From Rana temporaria (Eukaryota > Chordata > Amphibia > Anura > Ranidae), in the NCBI RefSeq assembly GCF_905171775.1, contig NC_053489.1:155266142-155330141 (forward strand): 64,000 nucleotides of DNA. The letters are read 5' to 3'. The notes under the pieces were generated by a model, which saw only the letters and a list, made by a program, of their open reading frames with translations, did not search any database and had not been told where the DNA came from. Numbering within the stretch: position 1 is the first letter of the stretch; each line of letters opens with the position of its first letter. This document shows positions 46,932 to 57,719 of this stretch, piece by piece. The translations under genes and the position numbers were made by a program.

Positions 46932-47163
46932 TGCAGAGATGATCAAATACCCCCAAACTAAAGCTCTATTTGTGGGGGGAAAACATAAAGATTTAATTTG
47001 GGTACAGTGTTGCATGACTGCGCAATTGTCATTCAAAGTGCAACAGCGCTGAAAACTAAAAATTTGTCTGGGCAGGAAGGGGGTGAAAATGCCATGTATG
47101 GAAGTGGTTAATATGCATTACATGACTAAGTAATTGTCATTCAAAATGTGAGAGCACTGAAAG
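46932..47163 (+). mobile_element. Host element, right part, plus repeat X end
   Basis: TGCAGAGATGATCAAATACC continues the phrase interrupted at 38969 and runs to ATGGAAGTGGTTAA at about 47112. 47113-47163 (TGACTAAGTAATTGTCATTC and GTGAGAGCACTGAAAG) matches the end of repeat X at 29110-29160. Confidence 0.6.
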
Positions 47164-47612
47164 GAGATTTAAGTGCCAGTGGGCGTAGTGTAACTTATGA
47201 ATTGAGAAAAAAAGGTATTGAATGTAAAAAAACTTTTATTATTGCACTAGCCCCAAATAATATGAAAATATTCAAAAAATTATATAAACACCTTCACCCT
47301 CCACTATTTAAAAATTACAATGTTATCATAAATGCCAATGTCATCTGGACCACAACTGCACACACACAAAAGTTATTTATGTTAGGGTAGGATATGCAAC
47401 AGCAGATCTCTTAATTATCATCTAAAGTCAATACTGGCTATAGATACCGTTAGACAAGCTGATTTACACACAAAAATAGGAGAGACCAATGCCATGAAAA
47501 GTTCCCTACACTTAACCTCATGGCTTGCAATGCTGATATTAACAATTGCAAGATAGGTTAGTTTAAAATGTATCCAAATTTCTTCCCCAGAGCTTTTAAC
47601 CAAATCAATAAA
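47164..47612. other. No gene recognised
   Basis: AT-rich, without supported features. Confidence 0.45.
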
Positions 47613-49053
47613 GGGCACTTTTACCCCCTTCCTGCCCAGACAAATGTGTTACTTTTGGTGCGCTCATATTTTAAATGACAATTACACATTTTTTTGTTTC
47701 TATTGTAAAATTTTGCAAATACGTAATTTTTCTTCATAAACTTAGGCCAAAATTTATACTGCTACATATCTTTGGTAAAAATAACCCAAATCAGCATATA
47801 TTATTTAGTCTGTGTGAAAGAGTCCACAAGCCATGGTACTTATTGAAAATGTATCAATCTTGATGTACTGACTGCCTATCCCATTTCTTGAGGCCTTAAA
47901 ATGCCAGGACAGTACAAATACCCCCAAAATTATCACTTTTTGGACAGTACACAGTCTAAGTTGTTTAGTAAGAGACATAGTGAGTTTTTTGAAGTTGTAA
48001 TTTTTTCCCCACAATTCTTATTTTTACAAAGATTGTCATATTAGCAAGGTATTTTTCAGACAGGGCATAGACATACTTGCAATTACACACCAAAACACAT
48101 TTTGCATCTCCTCCTGAGCAAAGAGATACCGCACATGTGAGACTTTTTCGCAGTCTAGCCACAAGTTTTTGGAAAATGTGGAAAGAAAATGGAACCTTTT
48201 ATTTTTTTGCACCACGTTGTCAATTTATAATACATAGCATGTACATACCAAGAACTACACCCCAAAATATATTCTTCTATTATTCCTGAGTATGGCAATA
48301 CCACATTTGTGAGACTTTTACACAGCCTGGCCACATACAGAAGTCCCACATCCAAGCAGCACCTTCAGACGTTCTAGGAGCATACATTACACATCTAATT
48401 TCCTGACTACCTATTCCAATTTTAAGGCCCTGGAGCACCACAAAATGACCCTATTTTGGCAATAAAACACCCCAGTGTATTTTCTATGAGGCATAATGAG
48501 TCTTTTGAACATGTAATTTTTTCCCCCAATTTTTTGGAAATGTGGAAAGAAAATTAAAACATATTTTTTTATACAAAGTTGTCAACTTTTAAGACCTGTC
48601 TGACACATAGCATGTACATACCAATAATTACACCCCACAATTCATTGTTCTACTCCTCCTGAGTATGGTGATACCACATGTAGGAGACTTGTCCACAGCT
48701 TGGTCACATAGAGAGGCAAAGATAATTATCAAGGCAGCAGGCCAGGTTCTTCTGACCCAAATCTCTTTGAAGTTTATGGACTCAAGACCCTGATCTGAGA
48801 ATTACAAAACCAGAGAAAAACAACAAGTTTTTTCTCTACTCAGAACACTACTCTGAAGCCCCTCACATATGTGAGACTCCTGGGTTATCTAGGATCCCAC
48901 TAATACAGTAGTGGATATTTACCCTGATCGGTGATGGGCTGTGTCTGTCACACTAGCAGCGAGACTGGGAGAACCTCATATGAGGTCCACCCAGAAAAAT
49001 AAAAAGTCCCGCCCAGTAATCAATCTGCTATAGGCTTGGTGGGAAGAGGTTAA
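47613..49053 (-). repeat. Old repeat X, long copy with internal repeats
   Basis: Starts CACTTTTACCCCCTTCCTGC (complement of the X end at 29170). It contains three related ~260-bp blocks, each with a GTGAGACTTTTNCACAG type segment and CACCCCAAAATATATTC type segment (about 48090, 48260, 48620). It ends GGTGGGAAGAGGTTAA, a TTAA-type end. All frames are decayed. Confidence 0.55.
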
Positions 49054-49361
49054 TAATGCAAAGGAGCAGAGAGTAGCAATTATATCATGGGAAGAAGGCT
49101 TCTCCATCCCTGATACACTAGACAAAATATATCTCCCATGGGACTTTGTTACAGCAATAGAAATCACACAATTACAAATTGGTGTATAAAAAGTATAAAA
49201 AATACTTTTATTGAACAGATTTAATATTGGCTGGTCTAGACACTTCACATCCTGATCTTATATCATTCCTACAATATAAATATACTGCAGGGATACATTA
49301 AATGATTCAAATAAATTGCATATCCACCCAGTCTAATCAAAGCGTTTCAACTTATAAAGAT
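49054..49361. other. No gene recognised, probably outer PLE-1 flank
   Basis: Upstream continuation beyond the inverted arm. No motif. Confidence 0.4.
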
Positions 49362-49497
49362 CATTGGCTATCAAGCAGAAGGCAACAGAGGCGACTTTCT
49401 CGCATTCACTGAATTGTATCAAAGCATAGGGACACTCTTTAGCTGATCCATAAACATTTTTGAAAGGTATTATGATTTAAAGAATCTTATGGACATA

Positions 49498-49547
<50 letters not shown>

Positions 49548-50065
49548 GAACCTAGAATCTATATTATAAGAATTGGGATGAATGTAGTGTTATATAATCT
49601 TGAAACACACATCCAATAAAATGTATCAAGTCTAACAATGCACAAATGAAACATACCTAATGGAAGGGTAAGAGGCCACAAAATATATGTATAGAGTTGA
49701 TAATAGCAGCAAAAGGAGAGCAATCTTCTATAAAGGCCTATGGTCAAACAAGAAAAAGAAGAGCTGTAGAGGGACATTCAAAGTTAAAATTTATTGAGAG
49801 AAAGGGGTCTTTTTCATACTCACATCCAGCATATGTTGACAGCATGGACTCCATTGGCTGAATGTGGGAAGGGAGAGAGCTCTATATATATGGTGATGCA
49901 AGTCTGCTTGATTGCCATCAGCTGAAGCCATTTACAATGATCTCCCCTGGTGCCCAATCACCTCCCCGCTGCCTCCAGGAAGCGTGGATGGCTGCTGCTG
50001 CTGACATCATGCACTCCAAACGGTAAGCAGCTGCACTAAATAAGCCATAAACCTGAGATCACATA
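49362..50065 (+). repeat. PLE-1 left inverted arm
   Basis: This stretch returns as its reverse complement downstream of the RT, in pieces at about 53140-53270, 53926-54210 and 55242-55459. Landmarks are CTATCAAGCAGAAGGCAAC, ATGTATCAAGTCTAACAATG, AGGCCACAAAATATATGTAT, GGACTCCATTGGCTGAATGT and GATCTCCCCTGGTGCCCAAT. It directly precedes the PLE-1 coding region once the nested element at 50066 is removed, so it is probably the PLE 5' region (pseudo-LTR). It includes a TTA microsatellite at 49500-49547 absent from the other arm. Confidence 0.78.
49500..49547. repeat. (TTA)n microsatellite
   Basis: About 16 TTA units within the left PLE-1 arm. The right arm at the matching place (about 55310-55325) has only a short TTATAATTAATAAC. 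Confidence 0.95.
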
Positions 50066-50781
50066 GGCCCATATTCTCAGTGAAGTTACGATGGAGTATC
50101 TCAGGATACTCCATCGTAACTCCCTTTTTTGGCCAGTGTATCTATGCGACTGATTCTTAGAATCATTTTCGCATAGATACACTTAAGATCCGCCATCTGT
50201 AAGTCACTTACACTGGTGGATCTTAAATGTAATGACGCCGGCCGCCGCTAGATGGCATTTATGTGAAGGACTCATTTGCTTATGCAAATGAGCCTTCTAC
50301 GCCGATTCCCGAACGAGTTCGCGTCGCGTAACCGTCGCTAACGTCGTAAGCGGAAACTTACCCCTGCTATATGAGGGGTAAGCTTCCGCAAGTCCCACGT
50401 AGGCCATGTTACGGATGGCGTCGGGTCCGCGTCGTGTTTTTTCGTCGGGTACGTCGTTTACGTAAGTCGTTCTTGAATACGACTTTACGTCAATGACGCA
50501 CACGTCAGCGTCATTGACGTTTTCCGCCGAGAACTGGAGCATGCGCACTGGGCTTTTTGAAGCCCGGCGCATGCGCAGTTCATTAGAATCGGGGGCGCGC
50601 TTAATTTGAATACAAGCCGCCCCCTTGGAGATCCGCCAGGCTACGCCGGGGCATTTACACTCCGCCGTCCCAACTTACGGAGCAAGTGTTTGGGGAATAC
50701 AACACTTGCTCCTGTAAGTTGGGACAGCGGAGTGTAAGTGCCTTAAGCGCAGCCCGCGGATTTTTAGAGAGAATATGGGCC
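50066..50781. mobile_element. Harbinger-like short element within PLE-1
   Basis: GGCCCATATTCTC and GAGAATATGGGCC are perfect 13-bp inverted ends. ATA flanks both sides (50063-50065, 50782-50784). The interior has GCATAGATACACTTAAG-type and CGTAAGTCG-type motifs and long palindromic ends (ACTCCGCTGTCCCAAC against GTTGGGACGGCGGAGT). Non-coding. Confidence 0.82.
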
Positions 50782-50784
50782 ATA

Positions 50785-52998
50785 GACTTTAACAAATATC
50801 AAATCTTGCAAGATTTATTGGATATTATTCAAAAATTTCACAATTCAAAAATCTTAAAACTGGTTTGAGAAGATTTGAGAATAAAGGAGACAAAAGCCAA
50901 AAAAAATAAAAAATCCAAATCCAAAAATTATTATTCTGTTTTAACTGATGCAAAACCGTAGAGAATATAGGACCCAGACTGAAAACTCACTTCCTTTAAT
51001 ACAAATCCTTTTTATAAAGAATATGCAATAAAACTAAACGAAAGTTTAGCATGTTACAATAAAAAACTCATACAGACAAAAGAGAAAACATTTTGGCAAG
51101 ATAAACTAGCCTTTGATGAGGGCCAAGCTTATAAATGGATTAATTCACAACAAGGTAGATTCAAACGTACTACACATCAAATGACTAATTACAATTATGT
51201 TTCTGGTTTTCCTCCACAGTTCACACAGAAAAAAGGTCCTGTGAGACGTAATAACACACGCACAAAAATAAATTATCATGGTCATGGTCATGGGATACCT
51301 GAACAACAACAGAAGAAATTAATGGTTTATCCAAACAATTTGGATCCCCAAACCTCTAGTGGGGTGTCACAATCTCTTTCTGGTTATCTAACAGGTTATA
51401 CACAAGGGGAGGTGGTGGGTGACTCCAATTATTCTCTATATGACACTTCTAGCACTATCACTCGTGATACTTTCAAAAAAAAAATTCCCCCAGCCAGGGG
51501 AGTGGTTTCCCCCTCTCCCCCAAAGGATGAGTCAGGGAATAGAACCCTATGTAGTAAAAACTCAATTGACAAGAACAACCTCAACGTAGTGGACCTGTCA
51601 TCACATCCACTTACGGACGTAGACAAATCTGTTTTAGCTCTTGGTCTAAGCTTTTGCCCTCAAAATTTTAATTAGCAAAAGACATTTGTGAGGAAATTAC
51701 TGTTCAAATGTTTATAATACAAGCCTACATCAAGTCAGACATCTGATATGTCAAATTAATCTTCCATTAGGCTTCATTGACCAATATTCCAATCTCGCCT
51801 TCTTCCATCAATCAGTCTGGCACAAATCTATTAGATGAAATCGATCTTGAGTCCATCCTTCTGGATGTTGATAATCCTACCAATGTATCATTTAAAAATT
51901 TCCAAAAATCTTTGTCCAAATTTTCTCCCCCTAGTACAAATACTAATGCCTCTCTTTTTTTGAAACAGGGGACACACGATATCGATAAGCTCTCAGTCAG
52001 GAATCCTTCCAATATCTTTCGAAAGACCAGAAACAGGCTATATCTTCTTTTCAACAAAATAGCCTTATCAACATAATCCCTCTGACAAGGGGGGCAATGT
52101 GGTGATAATGTATAATTCCCAATAAATACAAGCATATGTGGATTCTCATTCTTTCCAATGAAGAATGGTATCGCCAAATTAATTCCTCTACAGTGGAGAA
52201 ATTGAATACAATATTCTATACATTGGTGGATTCTTTTTTTGAGGCTGGAGTTGTTTCTAAAGATCTTTGGGAATATATACGTACACCATATCCCAGGATT
52301 CTGACTTTTTATAGCCTCCCGAAATTGCATAAAAACACTACAAACCCAAAAGGTAGACCCATAGTTTCTGGCAATAAGGGACTGACTGAGAATCTGAGTC
52401 AAGTCATTGATGCATATCTTCAGCCACATGTTATTTCCTTACTTTCTTTCACAGAAGATACAATTAATTTCCTTCAGGTTATTGACAATCTTTCAATTCC
52501 AGCCAATGCCTACCTCGTCCCTATTGATGTGGAGGCATTGTATAGTTCAATACCGCACAATTTTGGCTTAGCATCTGTAAAAAAGATCCTGTCATAGATA
52601 AGTACGTATGATTGGTCCCTAAATGAGTTCATAATTGCAGGACTTGTATTTATCCTGCATCATGAATTTTTCTTCTATTTGATGGCTCCCACTACCTCCA
52701 GGTGCAGGGCGTAGCGATGGGGACATGCTGTGTCCCATCCTACGCCAATCTATACCTGGAGGAGTGGGAGCGATACTTTCTCTCAAATGAGGGGCTGCAT
52801 GTGTACACTTGCCATGTTTCTACATGGCAAAGGTACATAGACGACATATTCCTCGTCTGGGAGGGCCCAGAAGACATTTTATTCCAATGTCTTGAAACAA
52901 TGAATAACAATCCATTTAACTTAAAATTCACGATGACTTATGCCCTCACCACTGTGACCTTTTTGGACACAAATATCACCAAAATGCCAGATGGTCCC
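50785..52998 (+). pseudogene. Penelope-like reverse transcriptase, broken (PLE-1)
   Basis: PLEs are retroelements with a telomerase-related RT. The N-terminal region is open at about 51008-51675 and ends VDLSSHPLTDVDKS, a typical PLE lead-in. A second frame at 51777-52076 (NLLDEIDLESILLD) and the DKGGNVVIM stretch near 52090 follow in other frames. The RT core is at 52136-52597 (FYSLPKLHKN, GRPIVSG, PIDVEALYSSIPH) and 52702-52998 (GVAMGTCCVPSYANLYL, WQRYIDDIFLVWEG, TVTFLDTNI), including the YIDD catalytic box. At least three frameshifts and a stop at 52597 break it. Similarity ends near 52998, before any GIY-YIG domain, where the inverted flank begins. Confidence 0.85.
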
Positions 52999-53270
52999 CC
53001 CATCGTGGACATGGGGGGTTTGTGTCTATCCAATGGACGAGCTCTCCCCCTTCTTGCCTTTCTGACTGCTTGATCCTTCTTGCGGGTGGTTTTTGGGCAC
53101 ACATCTGCGCTGTTGGTGTCCCCTTTGTATCTCTGCCAAGTCCTGCATGCGTGGTTACCATCTATTTTTGCTGCGATGCTTAGAGCACATGACATTAGCA
53201 GCAGCAGTCATCCACGCTTTTCGGAAGCGGCAGGGAGGTAATTGGGCACCAGAGGAGATCATTGCCAATG

Positions 53271-53925
53271 TGTCAGAGAAACACATTGTGAAGAGGCATG
53301 TTATACTTCCATTTGAATGCTAGATGGCAGCAAAGTTGACAATGAAACACTCACGCACCACATGACTTCCTGGCTGCCTATAAAAGCTCAGCAAGGGCTC
53401 AGAGGAATTGCTGGTTTGTCTTTAGCTTCCTGTTTCCTGTGACTTGTTCCTGTGTTTGATTAGCTGCTGTGACCCGGATTGCCTCTGACTCTGCTGATCT
53501 CCTCCTGAACCTGACCTCGGCTTGTTTAACGGACTTCACTTGTCTCCTGTGTTTGACCCTCAGCCTGTGACCTGGACTTTGTCCCTTGTCTCCTTGCCTT
53601 GACCTTTTTGCCTGTGACCTGGACTTGCCTTGTGTGCTCCCTACACAGTACCTTTTGCTGTGTTTGGACTATCTTACCTGCCTGTGCTTGACCCTCAGCC
53701 TGGCTTTGGACTCTCTGATCAAATTCTTCCAGCAAGCCGTGCACCTGCCAGTTTGACACAGCTTCTTGCCCACTAAAAAGAACATACTTGAACCTGCTGG
53801 GTAGCCTGTGCCTCTCTGTGCCATTCCTCCCCTGTCTCACCTCCAGGTGTCTAAGTGCGCTTAGTCGCAAGGGTGAACCGCTCTCAGCATCTCGGCCTCG
53901 GTAAGTACTAGTCTTCCCAGTGATA
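53271..53925 (+). mobile_element. LTR-like insertion in the PLE-1 arm
   Basis: Comparing the two PLE-1 arms shows 655 extra bp here, starting TGTCAGAGAAACACATTG and ending CCCAGTGATA, with CAATG on both sides (53266-53270, 53926-53930). It holds a TATA-type CCTATAAAAGCTCAG at about 53378, then a C/T-rich leader full of CCTGTGACCTGGACTT repeats. A solo LTR fits best; the end bases are not canonical TG/CA and may be shifted by the ambiguous flank. Confidence 0.6.
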
Positions 53926-54210
53926 CAATGGCTTCAGCTGGGGGAAATCAAGCAAACTTGCATCATCATATATATAGAGCTCCTTTCCAACATTCAGCCA
54001 GTGGAGTCCATGCTGTCAACCCATGCTGTATGTGAGTATAAAAAAAGCCCTCTTTCTCTCAACAAGTTTAAACTTTGAATGTCCCTCTACGGCTTATTTT
54101 TCTTGTTTGACTATAGGGCTTTATAGAAGATTATCTACCATCCAGCTCTATACATATATTTTGTGGCCTCTTACCCTTCCATTAGGTATGTTTAATTTCT
54201 GCATTGTTAG

Positions 54211-55233
54211 TAGGGATAACCCCCCCCCCCCCCCGGTTCGATTCGCAGCAGAACATGGTTAAAGTCTATAGGACACAAACATGAAAAATCAAAAGTGCTA
54301 ATTTCAAAGGCTAATATGCACGTTATTGTCATTAAAAGTGTTTGGGGGCCCGGGTCCTGCCCCAGGGGACATGTATCAATGCAACAAAAGTTTTAAAAAC
54401 TGTCGTCTTATCGGGAGCAGTGATTTTATTAATGCTTAAAGTGAAACAATAAAAGTGAATGTAACGGTCACCACCATTTACAATATTCATTCCATCAACC
54501 ACGACAGCTTATCCGACAATCTACAATCCAGCAGACATGACCCATTGGATTTTCCCCAGAAATAACGATGGTATCTTAGCTTTCTTATATACAGTACAAG
54601 CATGTTACAGTTAATCACAAGGACAAAGACACGCTCCACCCACACATCACACGATGGGGGGGCTTCAATACACCTTCTCTTAGACAATGACATTCAGTTG
54701 AGTTAATTATTAGTCATTATCTAGACAGTCTGTCTCTGCATACAGCTTGACAAGTCACATTCCTCATCTTATACTTTTCACACAAACAGTCTTCTTAGCA
54801 TACATGAATTAAAGGTCTTAGGAGCAGACCTAATTAGCACAATGGACACAAAACAGTATTAGCATCACACAATGCAATGTCTAGGAGCAGACGCAACTAA
54901 CACCACAAAACCATTTAATGAAAACACTCCATTTGGAGTCCGACTTTAACAACTTGTAATATTCCAAGATATCCTGCAAAACATGAATTATCATTTATCA
55001 GTCACCCTATGCCCAAAAGGGGCCCAGGGTGACCCTAGACCCAAGAGTCAAGAGTCACTTTTTTTGCATTGTCCCCTGGGCAGAACCCCGTTCCACCTTT
55101 TATGACAATAACTTGCATATTAACCTTTAAAATTAGCACTTTTGATTTCTCCCATAAACTTTTAAAGGGTGTTCCGCAGCTTTTCGAATTTGCGGCAAAC
55201 ACCCCAAATTGTTCGCTGTTCAGCCCATCCCTA
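54211..55233. mobile_element. Foldback element, family R copy with 8-bp TSD
   Basis: TAGGGAT at the left and ATCCCTA at the right, flanked by ATTGTTAG at 54203-54210 and 55234-55241. The outer ~220 bp on each side are inverted copies of the family R terminus (GGCTAATATGCACGTTATTG against CAATAACTTGCATATTAACC). The 0.6-kb middle is unrelated to the other R copies. The empty site is seen in the opposite PLE-1 arm (about 49635-49650). 8-bp duplication suggests hAT mobilisation. Confidence 0.8.
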
Positions 55234-55459
55234 ATTGTTAGACTTAATACATTTTATTGAATGCGTGTTTCAAGATTATATAACACTACATTCATCCTGA
55301 TTCTTATAATTAATAACACATGTCCATAAGAATCTATAAATCATAATACCTTTCAAAAAAATGTATGGATCAGCTAAAGGGTGTCCCTATGCTTTTATTC
55401 AATTCAGGGAATGCGAGCAAGCTGACTCGGTTGCCTTCTGCTTGATAGCCATTGATTTT

Positions 55460-55711
55460 TTGTAGGGCTTGAGATCTTGGGCTTGAGATTTTGGTTGGGC
55501 TGTAGAGCATATATGTCCTGGTGTGGTGATACATCTCTGATAGCGGGGTACCGGTAAATCATAACGGAATACAGTATATCCCACACAGGGGCGAGCAGAG
55601 CGTGTGAGCGGCTTAACTGAGGTGTGTTGCAGGAGGCTCCCCCACGACAGCCTATATGTTGTACCCACGTCTAGTCCTGGTCCATCAGGACTGGGGCCCC
55701 CCACTGCAAGG
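55460..55711. other. No gene recognised
   Basis: Short stretch past the PLE-1 arm; the 199-codon minus frame 55998-55399 that crosses it has no domain and overlaps repeats. Confidence 0.4.
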
Positions 55712-56110
55712 CAGGGGCGGATCCAGGGGGGCAATGGGGCTATTGCCACCCTTGAGAAATTAGTTTTAGTTGCGGAACTTAGTTTTAGTTGCGGTGTCTG
55801 AGCATGTTCCCAAGCTCCGCGAGTCCGTGTGCGAGTGACAGAGCGGGTGGGTGACAGCGTGGGCTGCTGGGTGCCTTGGTGTGTGGGCAGGCAGCTTGGT
55901 GGCGAGTGAGAGTCAGAGAGTGGGTGGTCAGCTGGTCGGCTCTGTGGTTGAGCAGGCGGCTGGCCAATCAACAATCCGGCAGAGAGAGCAGACATCATCT
56001 CTCACCGCCCCGTGCCGCGCCTGCATCCCTGCATTAACTTCCGCCCTCACTATGCAGGCAGCAGAGAGATTACATCATCTCTCTGCTGCCTGACTCTGAC
56101 AAGCAAAATA
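55712..56110. mobile_element. Possible hAT-type element end
   Basis: CAGGGGCGGATCCAGGGGGG is the kind of start seen in hAT short elements (compare CAGGGGTGGACTGAC at 31469). No matching right end was found. A doubled TTAGTTTTAGTTGCGG lies just inside. Confidence 0.35.
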
Positions 56111-56122
56111 CCACCTTAGCAC

Positions 56123-56347
56123 GTGACAATCCGCAAGGTGTGGCAGATGAGGTGGCAAGTGACAATCTGCATCTGGTGACAGGCAAGTGACATTCCGCAA
56201 CTTGTGACAGGTGACGTGGCAAGTGACAATCCGCAACATGTGGCAGGTGATGTGGCAAGTGACAATCTGCAACATGTGGCAGGTGATGTGGCAAGTGACA
56301 ATCCGCAACACGTGGCAGGTGACGTGGCAAGTGACAATCCGCAACTT
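56123..56347. repeat. Minisatellite, 36-bp unit, six copies
   Basis: Unit beginning GTGACAATCCGCAACATGTG and continuing GCAGGTGATGTGGCAA. Six copies with few changes. Because 36 is a multiple of three, several frames stay open on both strands; these are not genes. Confidence 0.9.
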
Positions 56348-57719
56348 GTTTTTCATCTTGTTGCTGCCTGCCTCAGTCAAATGCTTGTGATAAACACTGC
56401 TTATTGCTATTTACATCAACACCAACACTGTCTGTCCTAATCATTGAATACTTCACATTTGTCTGGTGCTTTGGTTCACTTGCTTACCAGTTGGATGTTC
56501 CACCAGAAGGACAAATCAAGGAACTGGGGATTATTACACAGTGGACCCCTTAGGTACAGGTTACAAAAATTTGAATAATTATATGGGGTATTATTGGTTG
56601 GTATACTTTAATGATCTGGGAGATTCACTTTAAAGCCGTCAACATGCTATGGAGGCTTTTTTTGTTTTGTTTAATCCAGATGTATGAACATCTTTAAAGG
56701 TCAATTACAGACAGAAAAGCTCACACGACTGGAAATTTCCTTTCCCCTTCCTACCTGTCTTCAAAAAATGTTGACTCTTCACTGACATCTGGAATGCATC
56801 CTGTATGTGACTCACACTAATTGCCAAGACCTTTAAAAACTGACCCTCATTAGGAAATAAAGTTAGAAAATAGCATTTAACACCCACGTATAGGCTGCAT
56901 GTAGCAAACATAAATGAAAAGAAAAATAAATACTTTAAATCATGTCAAACCCTATTTAATTAACCTGAAAACAAAATGCATTTCTTCTTACTTGCTTCAA
57001 TGAGCACTCAATTAAAGACAACTCTGAACACTTTAATGTATTCAGAAACCACTCATTTATGAATAGAATGGGCAGTCAATAGCTTAAATCATAAATAAAA
57101 TGACAGCAACCATTTATATTTATTCTTCATGCAATTGCATTTCCTGTATACATTCCTATAGTGTAAAACTTTAGGACAAACCTATCATCTAAAATGATAG
57201 TACACTAAACCTTTGCAGGCCAGCCATGGTGTTAGAAGTAGACTGTGTGTAAAAATCATTGCTGGCACACTCTGGCCAAAATCTGTGTGATCTTTGCTTT
57301 TAATTCCTAATGAAGCAATATAGATTAGTAGCACAGTCAGCATTGACAGATTAATAGTACTCAAATAAAGAATATTTCTGAGACAAAATAAGTATAATTA
57401 TAAAATATGTGTTTTGTTATATGAGAAAGCTTGCAAAACCCTACACGTGTTCCTAGATATTACAACCCTTCTGGCAAAATCTGACCATGTAAAGCCCAAA
57501 TCTGTGAAAATAAAAAAAACAATAAAACCATTGCTTGGTTTGGCTCCGGATAAAAATGGCTGCCTGATATAGATGCTCCTGCTCACAGAGGAGATGTTTT
57601 TGTTTCTGTGGAAGTAACCGACTGGGCCACCATGGGAAAAACAGGTAGGAGTGCTTTGGCCTTCCACTCCCCCATGACACGAGCATGCAGCTTAGCCTTA
57701 ATATGCCGGAGCTATTCCA
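56348..57719. other. No gene recognised
   Basis: About 1.4 kb of AT-rich sequence without visible repeat structure. The minus frames at 57398-57737 overlap the start of the LINE relic and show no motif. Confidence 0.45.

Larger units (their letters stand above)
53140..55459 (-). repeat. PLE-1 right inverted arm, with two later insertions
   Basis: Reverse complement of 49362-50065, interrupted by 53271-53925 and 54211-55233. The match runs out at about 55459 (CTTGATAGCCATTGAT). The inner edge is blurred between 53000 and 53190. Direct fusion of a truncated RT to an inverted 5' region is a known untidy feature of PLE insertions. Confidence 0.75.

Noticed and set aside
49362..55459. Inverted repeat around PLE-1 as a CRISPR-like or integron-like system
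   Set aside because: Only two arms, no regular short spacers, and the content is a eukaryotic PLE.
55399..55998. 199-codon minus frame
   Set aside because: Overlaps the PLE-1 arm end and a possible hAT end; Pro/Ser-rich without any domain.
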